From positions 1 to 64,000 of the forward strand of contig NZ_LMJW01000023.1 of assembly GCF_001429505.1 (NCBI RefSeq): a stretch of 64,000 nt of DNA. The letters are read 5' to 3'. The translations under genes and the position numbers were made by a program. The notes under the pieces are model-generated. The model ran no database searches. It was not told the origin of the DNA and saw nothing but the letters and a program-made list of their open reading frames with translations. This document shows, in pieces, positions 16,241 through 25,569 of this stretch; the stretch's first letter is position 1, and every line of letters begins with the position of its first letter. Origin of the DNA: Allobosea sp. Root483D1. GTDB lineage: Bacteria > Pseudomonadota > Alphaproteobacteria > Rhizobiales > Beijerinckiaceae.

Positions 16241-17158
16241 ATGAGCTTAGACGTCGCTTCACGCTCCGGACGACCGGGGCCGGAAGAGCTGGTCCCGTCG
16301 CGCTACGCGGTGCGGGTCGGCGAGATTGATGTCCTGGTAGTCAGCGACGGGGTGCTGCCGCTCCCGACCAAGATGCTGGGGCATAACGTCGCCGAGACCG
16401 AGCGGGCCAGTTGGCTGAACGACATGTTCCTGCCGTCCGACGCTTTCGACTGGGCGCTGAACGTGGTCCTGGTGCGCAGCGGCGAGCAGGTCATACTTAT
16501 CGACGCCGGGCTGGGTCTTGATCCGGAACTCAACCTGCCGCGGGCCGGACAACTGGTTAAGCGCCTGGAGGCCGCCGGCATCGATCTCGGCTCCGTCACC
16601 GACGTGGTGCTGACCCATATGCATATGGACCATGTCGGTGGTCTCCTCGTCGAGGGGGTGAAGGACCGACTGCGCCCGGACCTGCGGATCCATGTGGCGG
16701 CCGCCGAGGTGAAGTTCTGGGAGGCGCCCGACTTCACGCACGTCAACATGCCGGCGGGTTTCCCGGATGCCCTTCGAGCGGCCGCCAAGCGGTTCGCGCA
16801 AGAGTATCGCAGTCACCTGCGGCTGTTCGACGAGGAACACGAGGTCGCGCCGGGTGTCATCGTCCGCCGCACGGGCGGCCACACGCCCGGACATAGCGTG
16901 GTCCGTCTGTCTTCCGGCGGCGACCGCCTGACGTTCGCCGGCGACGCCGTTTTCGCTGTCGGGTTCGAACACCCCGACTGGTATAACGGCTTCGAGCATG
17001 ACCCCGAGGAAGCGGCGCGCGTTCGCCTGCGTCTTTTGACGGAGCTGGCGGGCACCGGCGAACAGCTCGTGGCCACCCACCTCCCGTTTCCGTCCGTCGG
17101 TCGTGTCGCGGTCGAGGGCAACGCCTTCCGCTGGGTCCCGGTCTTCTGGGACTATTGA
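16241..17158 (+). CDS. MBL-fold metallo-hydrolase (copy 1)
   Basis: The 305-residue cytoplasmic protein has the metallo-beta-lactamase motif THMHMDHVGG (His126, His128, Asp130, His131), further ligands in GGHTPGHS and FAGDAVF, and a final ATHLPFPS. It looks like the lactonase/hydrolase branch that includes AiiA-like quorum-quenching enzymes, but the substrate cannot be told. GGAGAGAGCC precedes the ATG. A close paralog lies at 30311. It heads a run of + strand genes (SDR, cupin, MscS) that look like one functional group. Confidence 0.85.
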   Translation: MSLDVASRSGRPGPEELVPSRYAVRVGEIDVLVVSDGVLPLPTKMLGHNVAETERASWLNDMFLPSDAFDWALNVVLVRSGEQVILIDAGLGLDPELNLPRAGQLVKRLEAAGIDLGSVTDVVLTHMHMDHVGGLLVEGVKDRLRPDLRIHVAAAEVKFWEAPDFTHVNMPAGFPDALRAAAKRFAQEYRSHLRLFDEEHEVAPGVIVRRTGGHTPGHSVVRLSSGGDRLTFAGDAVFAVGFEHPDWYNGFEHDPEEAARVRLRLLTELAGTGEQLVATHLPFPSVGRVAVEGNAFRWVPVFWDY

Positions 17159-17301
17159 ATACCAGTCTGGCTCTCGGCCGAGCCTGGCTGCGCAGTTTCC
17201 AAAGCCATGCCGGCTCGGCCGACAACCCGTCCTCGTCGAGGTCGACATCCTTAGATTGATCGAACCGCGCGCCGCATCGGCGGCCGCGCAGGAGGCATCT
17301 C

Positions 17302-18054
17302 ATGAAAATCGTCATTATCGGTGGAACCGGATTGATCGGGTCGAAGGTCGCGGAGCGCCTGCGCAAGCAGGGGCATGACGTCATCGCCGCCGCCCCGAAT
17401 ACCGGCGTCAATACGATCACCGGCGAAGGTCTGGCCGCGGTACTCAAGAATGCTGCGGTGGTGATCGACCTCGCGAACTCGCCTTCCTTCGAGGACAAGG
17501 CTGTGCTCGAGTTCTTCCGGACGTCCGGCAAGAACCTGACGGCGGCGGAGAAGGTGGCCGGCGTCAAGCATCACGTCGCTCTCTCCATCGTCGGTACGGA
17601 CCGTCTGCCTGACAGCGGTTATCTTCGCGCCAAGGTCGCTCAGGAAGAGATCATCCGGAACTCCGCCATTCCCTATACGATCGTGCGGTCCACGCAGTTC
17701 ATGGAATTCCTCGGCGGCATTGCCCAGGCCGGCACGTCCGGCGACACAGCCCGCTTGTCGACGGGCAATCTTCAGCCGATCGCGTCCGACGATGTCGCCG
17801 ATTTCGTCGCTGAGGCGGCACTGGCCGCGCCGGCCAACGGCATCATCGAAATCTCGGGCCCGGAGCGCGCGTCCCTTTGCGATTTCGTCGCCCGCTACCT
17901 TAAGGCGATCGGAGATACCCGCACCGTCGTCCCTGATCCGGATGCCAGGTATTTCGGGACCAAGCTGGAGGCTGGCTCGCTCGTCTCCGACAACAATCCC
18001 CGCGTCGGCCGGATCGACTTCGATCGCTGGTTCGCGACAGCTCCCCGGAAATAA
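17302..18054 (+). CDS. NAD(P)-binding atypical SDR, NmrA-like (copy 1)
   Basis: The 250-residue protein begins with the dinucleotide-binding motif GGTGLIGSKV (residues 7-16). The rest follows the atypical SDR/NmrA pattern: VVIDLANSPSFED, HHVALSIVGTDRLP, YLRAKVAQEE (tyrosine and lysine of the active-site helix) and IPYTIVRSTQFMEF. It probably acts as an NAD(P)H-dependent reductase or redox sensor. GGAGGCATCTC precedes the ATG. A paralog is at 27404 and a broken third copy at 31495-31862. A perfect hairpin follows the gene. Confidence 0.85.
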   Translation: MKIVIIGGTGLIGSKVAERLRKQGHDVIAAAPNTGVNTITGEGLAAVLKNAAVVIDLANSPSFEDKAVLEFFRTSGKNLTAAEKVAGVKHHVALSIVGTDRLPDSGYLRAKVAQEEIIRNSAIPYTIVRSTQFMEFLGGIAQAGTSGDTARLSTGNLQPIASDDVADFVAEAALAAPANGIIEISGPERASLCDFVARYLKAIGDTRTVVPDPDARYFGTKLEAGSLVSDNNPRVGRIDFDRWFATAPRK

Positions 18055-18060
18055 CCGCGC

Positions 18061-18093
18061 GTGGATGAGCCGATTTCGAAGCGGCTCATCCAC
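18061..18093 (+). terminator. Hairpin after SDR copy 1
   Basis: GTGGATGAGCCG (18061-18072) and CGGCTCATCCAC (18082-18093) form a perfect 12-bp stem with a 9-base loop directly after the SDR stop. No U-run follows, so termination may be partial and the cupin gene 25 bases later may still be co-transcribed. Confidence 0.55.
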
Positions 18094-18117
18094 CTTCATC
18101 GTTAAAGGACGATAGAC

Positions 18118-18543
18118 ATGATCAAGTCATTGGCGTGCGTCTTTGCGCTGACAGCGCTTCTGTCGATTTCGGCATTCGCACATGACACGCCCGGAGGTGG
18201 CGAAGGAGCAAAGGTTACGCTGGTCTACGACCGCGAGCTGCCTAACGTACCGGGCAAGAGCATGAGGGGCGTTCTCGTCGAATACGCTCCGGGCGGTTTC
18301 TCGGATGGTCATACACACCCTGCTTCCGCTTTCATCTATGCAACGGTGCTCGAAGGAGCGATCCGCAGCCAGGTCAATGATGGCCCCGCCACGGTCTACA
18401 AAGCCGGCGAGAGCTTCTCGGAATTCCCTGGCGACCGTCACGGCGTCAGCGAGAACGCGAGCAAGACCCACCCGGCAAAACTGCTTGCCGTGTTCGTCGT
18501 CGATACCGCCCAGCAGGAACTGACCTTCCCGCTCAAGAAGTAG
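18118..18543 (+). CDS. Exported cupin-domain protein
   Basis: The 141-residue protein has a Sec signal peptide (residues 1-21, ALLSISAFA) and one cupin barrel: HTHPASAFIYATVLEGAIRS holds the first metal motif (HxH...E) and FPGDRHGVSEN the second. The role of these small periplasmic cupins is unknown; they often sit beside SDR and hydrolase genes in stress loci. A shattered relative lies at 33176-33424. The start is an ATG with AAAGGACGATAG upstream. Confidence 0.8.
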   Translation: MIKSLACVFALTALLSISAFAHDTPGGGEGAKVTLVYDRELPNVPGKSMRGVLVEYAPGGFSDGHTHPASAFIYATVLEGAIRSQVNDGPATVYKAGESFSEFPGDRHGVSENASKTHPAKLLAVFVVDTAQQELTFPLKK

Positions 18544-18615
18544 ATAGCGACGCCGGACAGCCATCCGGCGCACCGTCTTCCTCAGCATGAGCGACCGCCA
18601 ACGGAACCTCTTTCC

Positions 18616-19563
18616 ATGCCCGGCGATGACCACTTCCTGCCTTTGGTGCTGATCAACATCCTCGGAACCGCTGGCATCGTCGTGTGGCACGTTCAGGGCA
18701 GCGGCCGTCCGACGGGTCGCCTGATCGTCCAGATCCTGTTCTTCATCGGCATGAGCGTCGTGCTCAATGCGGGAGGCATCGCTCCGCATCAGCCCGACGA
18801 CCTCCATGCGGAGGGGCTGGCCGCGGTGCTTTCCAAGTCCGCCAGAATTCTCTGGTGGACCCACCTCGCCTGGACGATCATCGGCTTCATCCACATCTAC
18901 GTCAGGCTCAATCGTAAGCCTCACGAAGCGCACCTGATCCTGGATATGGCCGTCGCCGGGATCTATCTCGGTGTAGCACTGTCGGTCATGGGGTTCGTCT
19001 TCGGCCTGCCGATCGCCACGCTGGTCACGACGTCGGGCGTTGTCGCCTTGATCCTGGGCCTCGCATTGCAGAATACGCTAGGCGATGTCTTTTCCGGCAT
19101 CGCCCTGACGCTCGGCAAAGCTTATTCGATCGGTGACTGGGTGCAGTTGAACGACGGCACCGCGGGACGCGTCACCGAAACCAATTGGCGCTCCACCAAC
19201 CTGCTGACTGGGTTGAACAACATCGTCGTGCTGCCGAACAGTCTGCTGGCGAAGCAGAGCCTGACCAGTTTGAGCCGCCCCGACGAGTCGCATCTGCTCA
19301 CCCTGGGCCTGCGCTTTGCGGCCGGGCAGCGGCCGCGCATCATCGAGGACGCCATGCGCTCCGTGCTGGAAACCAGTACCCGTATCGTAAAGGATCCCCC
19401 GCCAGCCGTTGCCCTGAAGGCCATCGATGCGGCGGCCATCGAGGTGGAGTTGCAGTTCCGTGTCGCGAGCCTCGTAACGGGGACATCCGCCAAGAACGAG
19501 ATCATCGACCTCATCCATGACCAATGCGGCGCGAGCGGTCTTTCGCTGGCCGGGCCTGCCTAG
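18616..19563 (+). CDS. MscS-family small-conductance mechanosensitive channel
   Basis: The 315-residue membrane protein has hydrophobic segments at about 8-25, 36-55, 72-95, 117-137 and 141-165. The last is the pore-lining TM3 (GVVALILGLALQNTLGDVFS), followed by the MscS beta domain (DWVQLNDGTAGRVTETNWRS, then NNIVVLPNSLLAKQ) and the alpha/beta C-terminal domain. It releases solutes when membrane tension rises. It starts at ATG 18616; the preceding 72 bases hold no terminator, so it may be read with the cupin gene. Confidence 0.85.
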   Translation: MPGDDHFLPLVLINILGTAGIVVWHVQGSGRPTGRLIVQILFFIGMSVVLNAGGIAPHQPDDLHAEGLAAVLSKSARILWWTHLAWTIIGFIHIYVRLNRKPHEAHLILDMAVAGIYLGVALSVMGFVFGLPIATLVTTSGVVALILGLALQNTLGDVFSGIALTLGKAYSIGDWVQLNDGTAGRVTETNWRSTNLLTGLNNIVVLPNSLLAKQSLTSLSRPDESHLLTLGLRFAAGQRPRIIEDAMRSVLETSTRIVKDPPPAVALKAIDAAAIEVELQFRVASLVTGTSAKNEIIDLIHDQCGASGLSLAGPA

Positions 19564-19793
19564 GAGTCTCCATTCTGGTGCCGCGGTGGGTTGCGGCGCT
19601 TGCCCGCATGCCGTCTCGCGCGCAGCAGCGGAACACTGGACGATCTCCTTGCAAGTCATGGATTTCCATAAGTGCAGCTGCAGCGTCCCGGCGCTAGGGT
19701 CTGGCGAGTTTGCCAGTCTGGTCTTCGCGAACTGGTGCTAGATGAAGCGGTGACGGTTTCGAGGCATTCCGTCTCCGAGAGGAGCAGCAGATC

Positions 19794-22724
19794 ATGATAG
19801 CAGCGCTTCATCGAACGCCGCCGGCCATGATCTTCGTGATGCTGGCCCTTGGCCTTGCGGCATGCTGGTCGGCCGGTACTCCCATCGGCATTCTTGCACC
19901 CCTCGGCGCTCTCTTCCTCTACGCCCGGGGCTATTGGCTCCTTTCACTCTGGGGTGGGCTGCTGGTCGCCCTTGCCGGGGCGGTCTTCGCCGCGATGCTG
20001 TATCCGGGCGCGATACGGGACGCGTCGCGGTCGCTCGCAGCCCTCGCCACGGTGGCCGGCTGCATCGGCCTGCTTCTTGCGCCATATCCGCTTCGCCGAA
20101 GCAGCCGGCTCGCCGCGATGGGTCGGCAAGCGGCCGGGCAGCCGGACGGGCTGGCAGGCGACATGGACAGCGTCCCCGAAGGCGCTGTCCATCCAGATGA
20201 CCGACCTGCGATCGCGCATGCCGCGGCCTACGCATTCTGGACGGGCGTGCCGCAAGTGACGAGCTATCGGCTGCGTGAGCCGGACGGCAGCTATCGCTGG
20301 ACCGAATTGCGCGCCGAGCCGGGCTATGGCGTGAGCGTCGATGTCGACGCCATGGTGTCGAGACCGGATGATCGCTGGACTGTCGCGGAATCGCTTGGCG
20401 AGACCGTGCAGGCAGTGCAGGCCGCCAAGGTAATCGAGAGCTTGCACGGCAAGGCCTGGGCTTTCGATGCGACAGGGAAATTCACCTATGTGACCCCTGC
20501 GGCCCAGATTGCCATCGACATGGCTCTGGAGGATCTCAATCGTCGTCTCGGCGAGCGGGAATTCATCGATGGCGGTGAGGTCGGCTGGATGCGCGGTGTT
20601 CATCCGGACGATGTCGACGGGGCCGCTGCGACCCTGCGCCATTGCCTCAAGACGGGCGAGCCGTGGAACATCGAATACCGCATGCTTCGCGCAACGGGCC
20701 ACTATGTCTGGCACCGCATTTCAGCGCGGCCGACACGGGATGGCGAGGGGCGCATCACCGGCTGGTTCGGCACCTCGATCGATATCGACGTCTATAAGAA
20801 AACCGAGGCTGCGCTGCGAGAGCGAGAAAAGCATCTCGAACAGCTCATCGACACGGTGCCTGCCATGATCTGGAGCATGTCAGCGGAGGGCCGCCCCATC
20901 TATCTTAACAGGCGGATCATGGAGGTCACCGGCGCCACGCTCGATACAGTCAAGGCGTCGGATGGGTCTCTATCGTTGAAGAAGATGATTCATCCGAATT
21001 TCTGGGAGCTGGCAGAAAAAACCTTCGCGAGATCGGTCGCGACCGGCGCGCCGTACGACATCAAGTACCTCCAGCATCGGGCTGGCGGCACCTATCGATG
21101 GACACAGACGCGCGCAGAACCTCTGTGCGACGAAGCCGGTAAGATTATTCGATGGTACGGTGTATCCGTCGATATCCATGATCTGATCACCACCCAGACC
21201 GAACTCAATCTCCGAAAGCAGGAATTGACGCGGCTGATCGATCTGGTTCCGAGCTTCCTCTGGCGACTGACCCCGACCGGGGCGCCGAATTTCTTCAACC
21301 GCCGCTTCATCGACTTCCTGGGCATTGATGACGGTGTCCTTGAGCAATCCCGGACGGAGCGATACGCAGCCGCCCTGAAGGTTGCGATCCATCCGGACGA
21401 CGCCAGTCGCGTTTGGGCAGAAATCAAGGACTGTCTCAGCAGCGGTCGGCCTTACGCGATGCGCTATCGCCTGCGACGTCACGATGGTGTTTATCGCTGG
21501 ATGGACGGGCGTGCCGAGCCGCTCCTGGACGACGATGGCGGCATCATTCAGTGGTATGGTCTGTCCCATGACATCGACGACCAGTTGCGCGTCGAGGAGG
21601 CGCTCAGGGAAAGCGAACAATCGCTGCGCCAGTTGGTCGAGACACTGCCGGCCCTCATCTACTGCGCTGCGCCAAATGGGGAACCGATTTATCGAAGCGA
21701 GAAGCTGGGGGAGTTTCTTGGCTTTGGGCTCGGTGACAAGGACGCGGAGGGACGGACACGCCTGACCGGCACTCTCGAAGCGATCATCCATCCCGACGAC
21801 CTGCCCGACGTAAAAGAGAGATACGGGCACTCGCTGGCGACGGGCGCGCCATATGCGATGAAGCACCGCCTCCGGCGGGCGGATGGCGAGTATCGCTGGG
21901 TCGAGACGCGAACCGCGGCGATGAAAAATGCCGAGGGAGAGATCGTTCAGTGGAACGGCATCTGCTTCGAGATCGAAGATCAGGTGCGCGCGCAAGAAGC
22001 GCTGACATTGACGCAGGAACGCCTGGCACGCGCAGCGCAAGCTGCGAGCCTGGCCGAGCTATCTGCCTCGATCGCCCATGAGGTCAACCAACCGCTCGCG
22101 GCCGTGGTCGCCAATTCGCACGCGTGCCAGCGCTGGCTGACCTCGGACCCGCCCAATCTGGAGCGGGCGCAGAAAACCATCGAACGTATCATCAGGGATG
22201 CGAATTCAGCCGCCGATGTCGTCGGCCGGGTTCGTGCCTTGTTCAGGCAGACGGACCAAGCGCGAAACCTCTGCCCGCTCGACGCCATTCTTCATGAAGC
22301 GCGGGATCTGATGATGGAAGAGGCGGTCCGGTGCCGCATGCGTATCGAGGTCGAGGTCGAGGCAGGTCTTCCGTCGCTGGAGCTGGATCGCATCCAGATT
22401 CAGCAGGTTCTGGTCAACCTGATCCGCAACGGCCTTGAGGCGATGGAGCCTGCTCGGCGCGGGGTTCTGCGCGTCCGAACACTGCGCGCCGGCGAGTTCG
22501 TCAGGACCGAAGTCCGCGATACAGGCGCGGGTATCGGCGCCCCGGACAAGGTCTTCGAGCCGTTCTTCTCGACCAAATCCCATGGGATGGGCATGGGGCT
22601 GGCGATATCGCGCACCATCATCGAATCCCATGGCGGGCGGCTATGGGCCGAGGACAATCAGCCCAGCGGGGCGACTTTCATCTTCACCCTCCCGGCGGAA
22701 GCGAAAGCGGATCATGACCGTTGA
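19794..22724 (+). CDS. Membrane-anchored multi-PAS sensor histidine kinase
   Basis: The 976-residue protein has an N-terminal membrane part (about residues 5-95, three or four helices), then four to five PAS/PAC units between about 120 and 730, each ending in the PAC pattern YRWxxxRAEP...WYGxxxDI. HisKA follows with phospho-acceptor His762 (SIAHEVNQPLAAVVANSHAC), and a HATPase domain with NLIRNGLEAM, DTGAGI and GMGMGLAISR. This is the FixL/DctB-like architecture; the ligands of the PAS units are not evident. It overlaps the first response regulator by 11 bases, so they are partners. GAGAGGAGCAGC precedes the ATG. Confidence 0.9.
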   Translation: MIAALHRTPPAMIFVMLALGLAACWSAGTPIGILAPLGALFLYARGYWLLSLWGGLLVALAGAVFAAMLYPGAIRDASRSLAALATVAGCIGLLLAPYPLRRSSRLAAMGRQAAGQPDGLAGDMDSVPEGAVHPDDRPAIAHAAAYAFWTGVPQVTSYRLREPDGSYRWTELRAEPGYGVSVDVDAMVSRPDDRWTVAESLGETVQAVQAAKVIESLHGKAWAFDATGKFTYVTPAAQIAIDMALEDLNRRLGEREFIDGGEVGWMRGVHPDDVDGAAATLRHCLKTGEPWNIEYRMLRATGHYVWHRISARPTRDGEGRITGWFGTSIDIDVYKKTEAALREREKHLEQLIDTVPAMIWSMSAEGRPIYLNRRIMEVTGATLDTVKASDGSLSLKKMIHPNFWELAEKTFARSVATGAPYDIKYLQHRAGGTYRWTQTRAEPLCDEAGKIIRWYGVSVDIHDLITTQTELNLRKQELTRLIDLVPSFLWRLTPTGAPNFFNRRFIDFLGIDDGVLEQSRTERYAAALKVAIHPDDASRVWAEIKDCLSSGRPYAMRYRLRRHDGVYRWMDGRAEPLLDDDGGIIQWYGLSHDIDDQLRVEEALRESEQSLRQLVETLPALIYCAAPNGEPIYRSEKLGEFLGFGLGDKDAEGRTRLTGTLEAIIHPDDLPDVKERYGHSLATGAPYAMKHRLRRADGEYRWVETRTAAMKNAEGEIVQWNGICFEIEDQVRAQEALTLTQERLARAAQAASLAELSASIAHEVNQPLAAVVANSHACQRWLTSDPPNLERAQKTIERIIRDANSAADVVGRVRALFRQTDQARNLCPLDAILHEARDLMMEEAVRCRMRIEVEVEAGLPSLELDRIQIQQVLVNLIRNGLEAMEPARRGVLRVRTLRAGEFVRTEVRDTGAGIGAPDKVFEPFFSTKSHGMGMGLAISRTIIESHGGRLWAEDNQPSGATFIFTLPAEAKADHDR

Positions 22725-23355
22725 CGACACCATCGTGTTCATCGTCGACGATGACGAGGCGCTGCGCGAGGCGCTGGGCGAGTTGCTCGAGGCCAACGGG
22801 GTTCGGTCGGTGCTGTTCCAATCCGCCGGCGACTATATCGGCGCCGACAAGCCCGACCTCCCGGCCTGCCTCCTTCTCGATATCGAGCTTCCCGATATCA
22901 ACGGCCTCGACCTGCAACGGCAGATCGCGCGGGACGACCATCCGCCGATCGTGTTCATCACTGGCCATGGCGACATTCCCTCGTCTGTGCGTGCCATCAA
23001 GCATGGCGCCGTCGATTTCCTGACGAAGCCGTTCAGCGATACCGCGCTCCTGGCAGCGATCCACGCGGCGATCGCGCAGGACCGTGAAACAAGGGCGAAG
23101 CGCGCCGAGCTCACGCTGCTGAAGCAACGCTATCACGAGCTCTCTCCGCGAGAGCGAGACGTGCTTCCGCTGGTCGTGAGCGGACTCCTCAACAAGCAAG
23201 CTGCGGCCGAGCTCGGCATCAGCGAAGTGACCCTTCAGATTCATAGAAGAAACGTGATGCAGAAAATGGCGGCGTCATCGCTCGCCGACCTGGTGCGAAT
23301 TGCGGGGCGTTTGGAAATCCCGATCCAGCATTCGCGCCGGATGGGAGGAATATAA
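22714..23355 (+). CDS. FixJ/NarL-type response regulator
   Basis: The 213-residue protein has a receiver domain with phospho-acceptor Asp56 (LLLDIELPDINGLD), acidic pair VDDD at 11-14 and Lys in FLTKPFSD, then a LuxR-type HTH (LSPRERDVLPLVVSGLLNKQ, then GISEVTLQIHRRNVMQKM). It is the cognate regulator of the PAS kinase, whose stop lies inside its first codons. The in-frame region upstream of ATG 22714 belongs to the kinase in another frame. It is the first of three regulator genes in a row. Confidence 0.9.
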   Translation: MTVDDTIVFIVDDDEALREALGELLEANGVRSVLFQSAGDYIGADKPDLPACLLLDIELPDINGLDLQRQIARDDHPPIVFITGHGDIPSSVRAIKHGAVDFLTKPFSDTALLAAIHAAIAQDRETRAKRAELTLLKQRYHELSPRERDVLPLVVSGLLNKQAAAELGISEVTLQIHRRNVMQKMAASSLADLVRIAGRLEIPIQHSRRMGGI

Positions 23356-23357
23356 GT

Positions 23358-23735
23358 GTGACCAAGAATAAATATGTCGTGGCCGTCGTCGATGATGATC
23401 CGAGATTGCTCGAATCGCTTGAGGAATTGCTCGAGTCTGCGGGATATGCGGTTCGTAGCTTCTCGTCAGCGGCAGCGCTGACCCGGGCTGGCCTCTCCGG
23501 ACTGGATCTCCTCATCACCGATGTCGGCATGCCGGGGCTGAATGGCTTCGAGCTGCGCGACCTCGTCAACCAAGAACGTCCGGAGCTGCCGGTCTTTCTC
23601 ATCACCGGGCGCCACGAGATCGCCGAGCAGATCAGGGCGCGGGCCGTGGAGAGCTTCTTCTGCAAGCCGTTCGATGGCCAAGCCTTACTCGCGGCGATCG
23701 CAAGGGCACTAACTCAACAAGGACGTGGAAGGTGA
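23358..23735 (+). CDS. Single-domain receiver protein
   Basis: The 125-residue protein is a CheY-like receiver alone: VVDDDPRLLESLEELLES, phospho-acceptor Asp55 (LLITDVGMPGLNGFE), Thr in FLITGR and Lys in FCKPFDG. With no output domain it probably shuttles phosphate or competes for the kinase. The start is GTG 23358, 3 bases after the previous stop, so the three regulators are translationally linked. A decayed copy of the same protein lies at 31784-32165. Confidence 0.85.
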   Translation: MTKNKYVVAVVDDDPRLLESLEELLESAGYAVRSFSSAAALTRAGLSGLDLLITDVGMPGLNGFELRDLVNQERPELPVFLITGRHEIAEQIRARAVESFFCKPFDGQALLAAIARALTQQGRGR

Positions 23736-23737
23736 AC

Positions 23738-24430
23738 ATGATCATTGACCGCTCACTCTCGCAGAAGTCGGTGCTCTCCTCCAGGCGAGGTGCAGCCGAA
23801 GAACAGCAGCCTCTCGTCATCATTGTCGATGACGACGCCTCGGTCCGAGACGCACTGTCTGAGCTTATGGAGTCGGCCGGCTTCGCAGCGGTTTCGTTCA
23901 GCTCGACACAGGCGCTGCTCGAGACCGGTAAGCTCGACCAGCCGGGATGTCTCATCCTCGACGTGCGTATGCCCGGTTTCAGCGGGCTCGATCTACAGCG
24001 CCATCTGACCACGAATGGAAATCCCAAGCCGATCGTCTTCCTCACTGGGCATGGCGACATCCCCATGACCGTCCAGGCCATGAAGGCGGGCGCGGTGGAT
24101 TTCCTGACGAAGCCGGTCCGCGACCAGACGCTTCTGGACGCCGTCAATGCGGCCATCGGGCTGGATGCGGCGCGCAGGGCGGAAGCTGCGAAGATCAAAG
24201 GGTGTGTTGAGCGCCTGCAGACTCTGACGCCACGGGAGCGCGAAGTCATGTGCGAGGTCGCACGGGGTCGCCTCAACAAGCAGATCGCCTTCGACCTCGG
24301 CATCAGCGAGGTCACGGTCAAGCTGCACCGGGGTAACCTGATGCGGAAGATGGAAGTTGCCTCCCTCGGCGAACTTATCAGGGCGTGGGAGGCTCTTCCG
24401 GTCGGCATGCGTATGGCGAACGCCGCCTAG
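23738..24430 (+). CDS. FixJ/NarL-type response regulator, second
   Basis: The 230-residue protein has a 25-residue extension, then a receiver with IVDDDASVRDALSEL, Asp75 (LILDVRMPGFSGLD) and Lys in FLTKPVRD, and a C-terminal LuxR-type HTH (LTPREREVMCEVARGRLNKQ, then GISEVTVKLHRGNLMRKM). Its HTH closely resembles that of the regulator at 22714, so both may read similar sites. ATG 23738 has GGAAGG upstream; a GTG at 23732 overlapping the previous stop is an alternative. It ends the kinase-regulator operon, with a hairpin after it. Confidence 0.88.
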   Translation: MIIDRSLSQKSVLSSRRGAAEEQQPLVIIVDDDASVRDALSELMESAGFAAVSFSSTQALLETGKLDQPGCLILDVRMPGFSGLDLQRHLTTNGNPKPIVFLTGHGDIPMTVQAMKAGAVDFLTKPVRDQTLLDAVNAAIGLDAARRAEAAKIKGCVERLQTLTPREREVMCEVARGRLNKQIAFDLGISEVTVKLHRGNLMRKMEVASLGELIRAWEALPVGMRMANAA

Positions 24431-24443
24431 CCTTGGTGAGGCT

Positions 24444-24465
24444 GGGGCACCGGATTCGGTGCTCC
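24444..24465 (+). terminator. Hairpin after the response-regulator operon
   Basis: GGGGCACCG (24444-24452) and CGGTGCTCC (24457-24465) pair over 9 positions with one G-T wobble around a GATT loop, 13 bases after the stop. No clear U-run is present. Confidence 0.45.
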
Positions 24466-24547
24466 AGAGCTTATGGTCACGGCGTGATGCTTCGCCAATG
24501 CGCCGGAATGGCTAAGCTAAGGAACGGCATGGCAACCTCTCCTGAGA

Positions 24548-25297
24548 TCAGGTCAGCGTGATGCCGCCATCGACGGCTAGGTTGACGCCGGTGATGAATT
24601 GCCCGTCGGCGGAACAGAGAAAGAGCGCCGCCTGTGCGAGCTCTTCCGGCTTGCCCATCCGGCCGAACGGGATCATCCGGGCGGCCTGCTCCTCGACCTG
24701 CGCCTGCGTTTCCGGAGCGACGCCGAGCTTTCCAATAATCGGCGTATCGGTCGGGCCGGGGCTGAGCACGTTCACGCGAATGCGCCTGTCCTTAAGTTCC
24801 AGGGCCCAGTTGCGCGCAAACGCTTCGATTGCTGCCTTGCTGCCAGCGTAGACCGCGTGACCATCCAGCACCTTGCGGCTCGCGATCGAGCTCGTCAGCA
24901 AGATCACTCCGCCCTCACGCAATAGCGGAGTGATCTTCTGCACGCCGAAGAACGTGCCGCGCGCATTGGTGAGGAATTGCGTGTCGTAGTCGGCGACCGT
25001 CACGTTGAAGCTCGGCTGAATGCGGATGCTGCCCGCATTCGCCACATAGATGTCGGCCCGTCCGAAACGATCGGAGACCAGCGCGGCGACACGTTCGTGC
25101 GTGCCGAGGTCGGCAACATCACCTGCGAGGCCGGTCGCCTGAGGCCCGAGGGCGGCGACGGCTTCGGTCACGGCGTCTTCTCGACGACCGACGATCAGCA
25201 CCTTCGCGCCAGCGGCTATGAACAGGCGCGCTGTCGCGAAGCCGATCCCGCTGTTGCCGCCGGTGATCACGGCGACCTTGTTCGACAATTTTCCCAT
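24548..25297 (-). CDS. Classical short-chain dehydrogenase/reductase
   Basis: The 249-residue protein has the classical SDR marks: TGGNSGIG at residues 12-19, NAG (VANAGSI), the active-site Ser in LLTSSIAS and YxxxK in YAGSKAAIEAFARNW, then the PG motif SPGPTDTPI. It ends with the usual GVNLAVDGG. It oxidises or reduces a hydroxyl/keto substrate with NAD(P); the substrate is unknown. The frame extends upstream to 25348, but ATG 25297 has GGAGATCC at the right distance. It is convergent with the regulator operon and divergent from the hydrolase at 25570. Confidence 0.88.
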   Translation of the reverse strand: MGKLSNKVAVITGGNSGIGFATARLFIAAGAKVLIVGRREDAVTEAVAALGPQATGLAGDVADLGTHERVAALVSDRFGRADIYVANAGSIRIQPSFNVTVADYDTQFLTNARGTFFGVQKITPLLREGGVILLTSSIASRKVLDGHAVYAGSKAAIEAFARNWALELKDRRIRVNVLSPGPTDTPIIGKLGVAPETQAQVEEQAARMIPFGRMGKPEELAQAALFLCSADGQFITGVNLAVDGGITLT

Positions 25298-25569
25298 GTG
25301 GATCTCCATTGATGATCCGTCAGTTGGGTCGCTCCTGAGTGAAATCAAAATATGCCGAAGTCGACGTGATCTATACGTTTGAATAGACCATACTGTCTTC
25401 GAGCGTATTGATCGTCATTTTAGGAAGATGAAAATAGACATACCTCGAAAATCTGACGACCAGATCGATGTTGTCGCCGGCTTGAGGTCGAAGTGTCGGG
25501 GTTTGATGCTCAATCGAGCGCCCTGAGCATTTCGGTCCCGCAACCAGTATCTGCGCCCTGGAGGCGCCA

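Noticed and set aside
20970..22040. Long minus-strand open frame inside the PAS kinase
   Set aside because: It is antisense to a gene with clear PAS and kinase motifs; long antisense frames are common at this GC content and it shows no domain.
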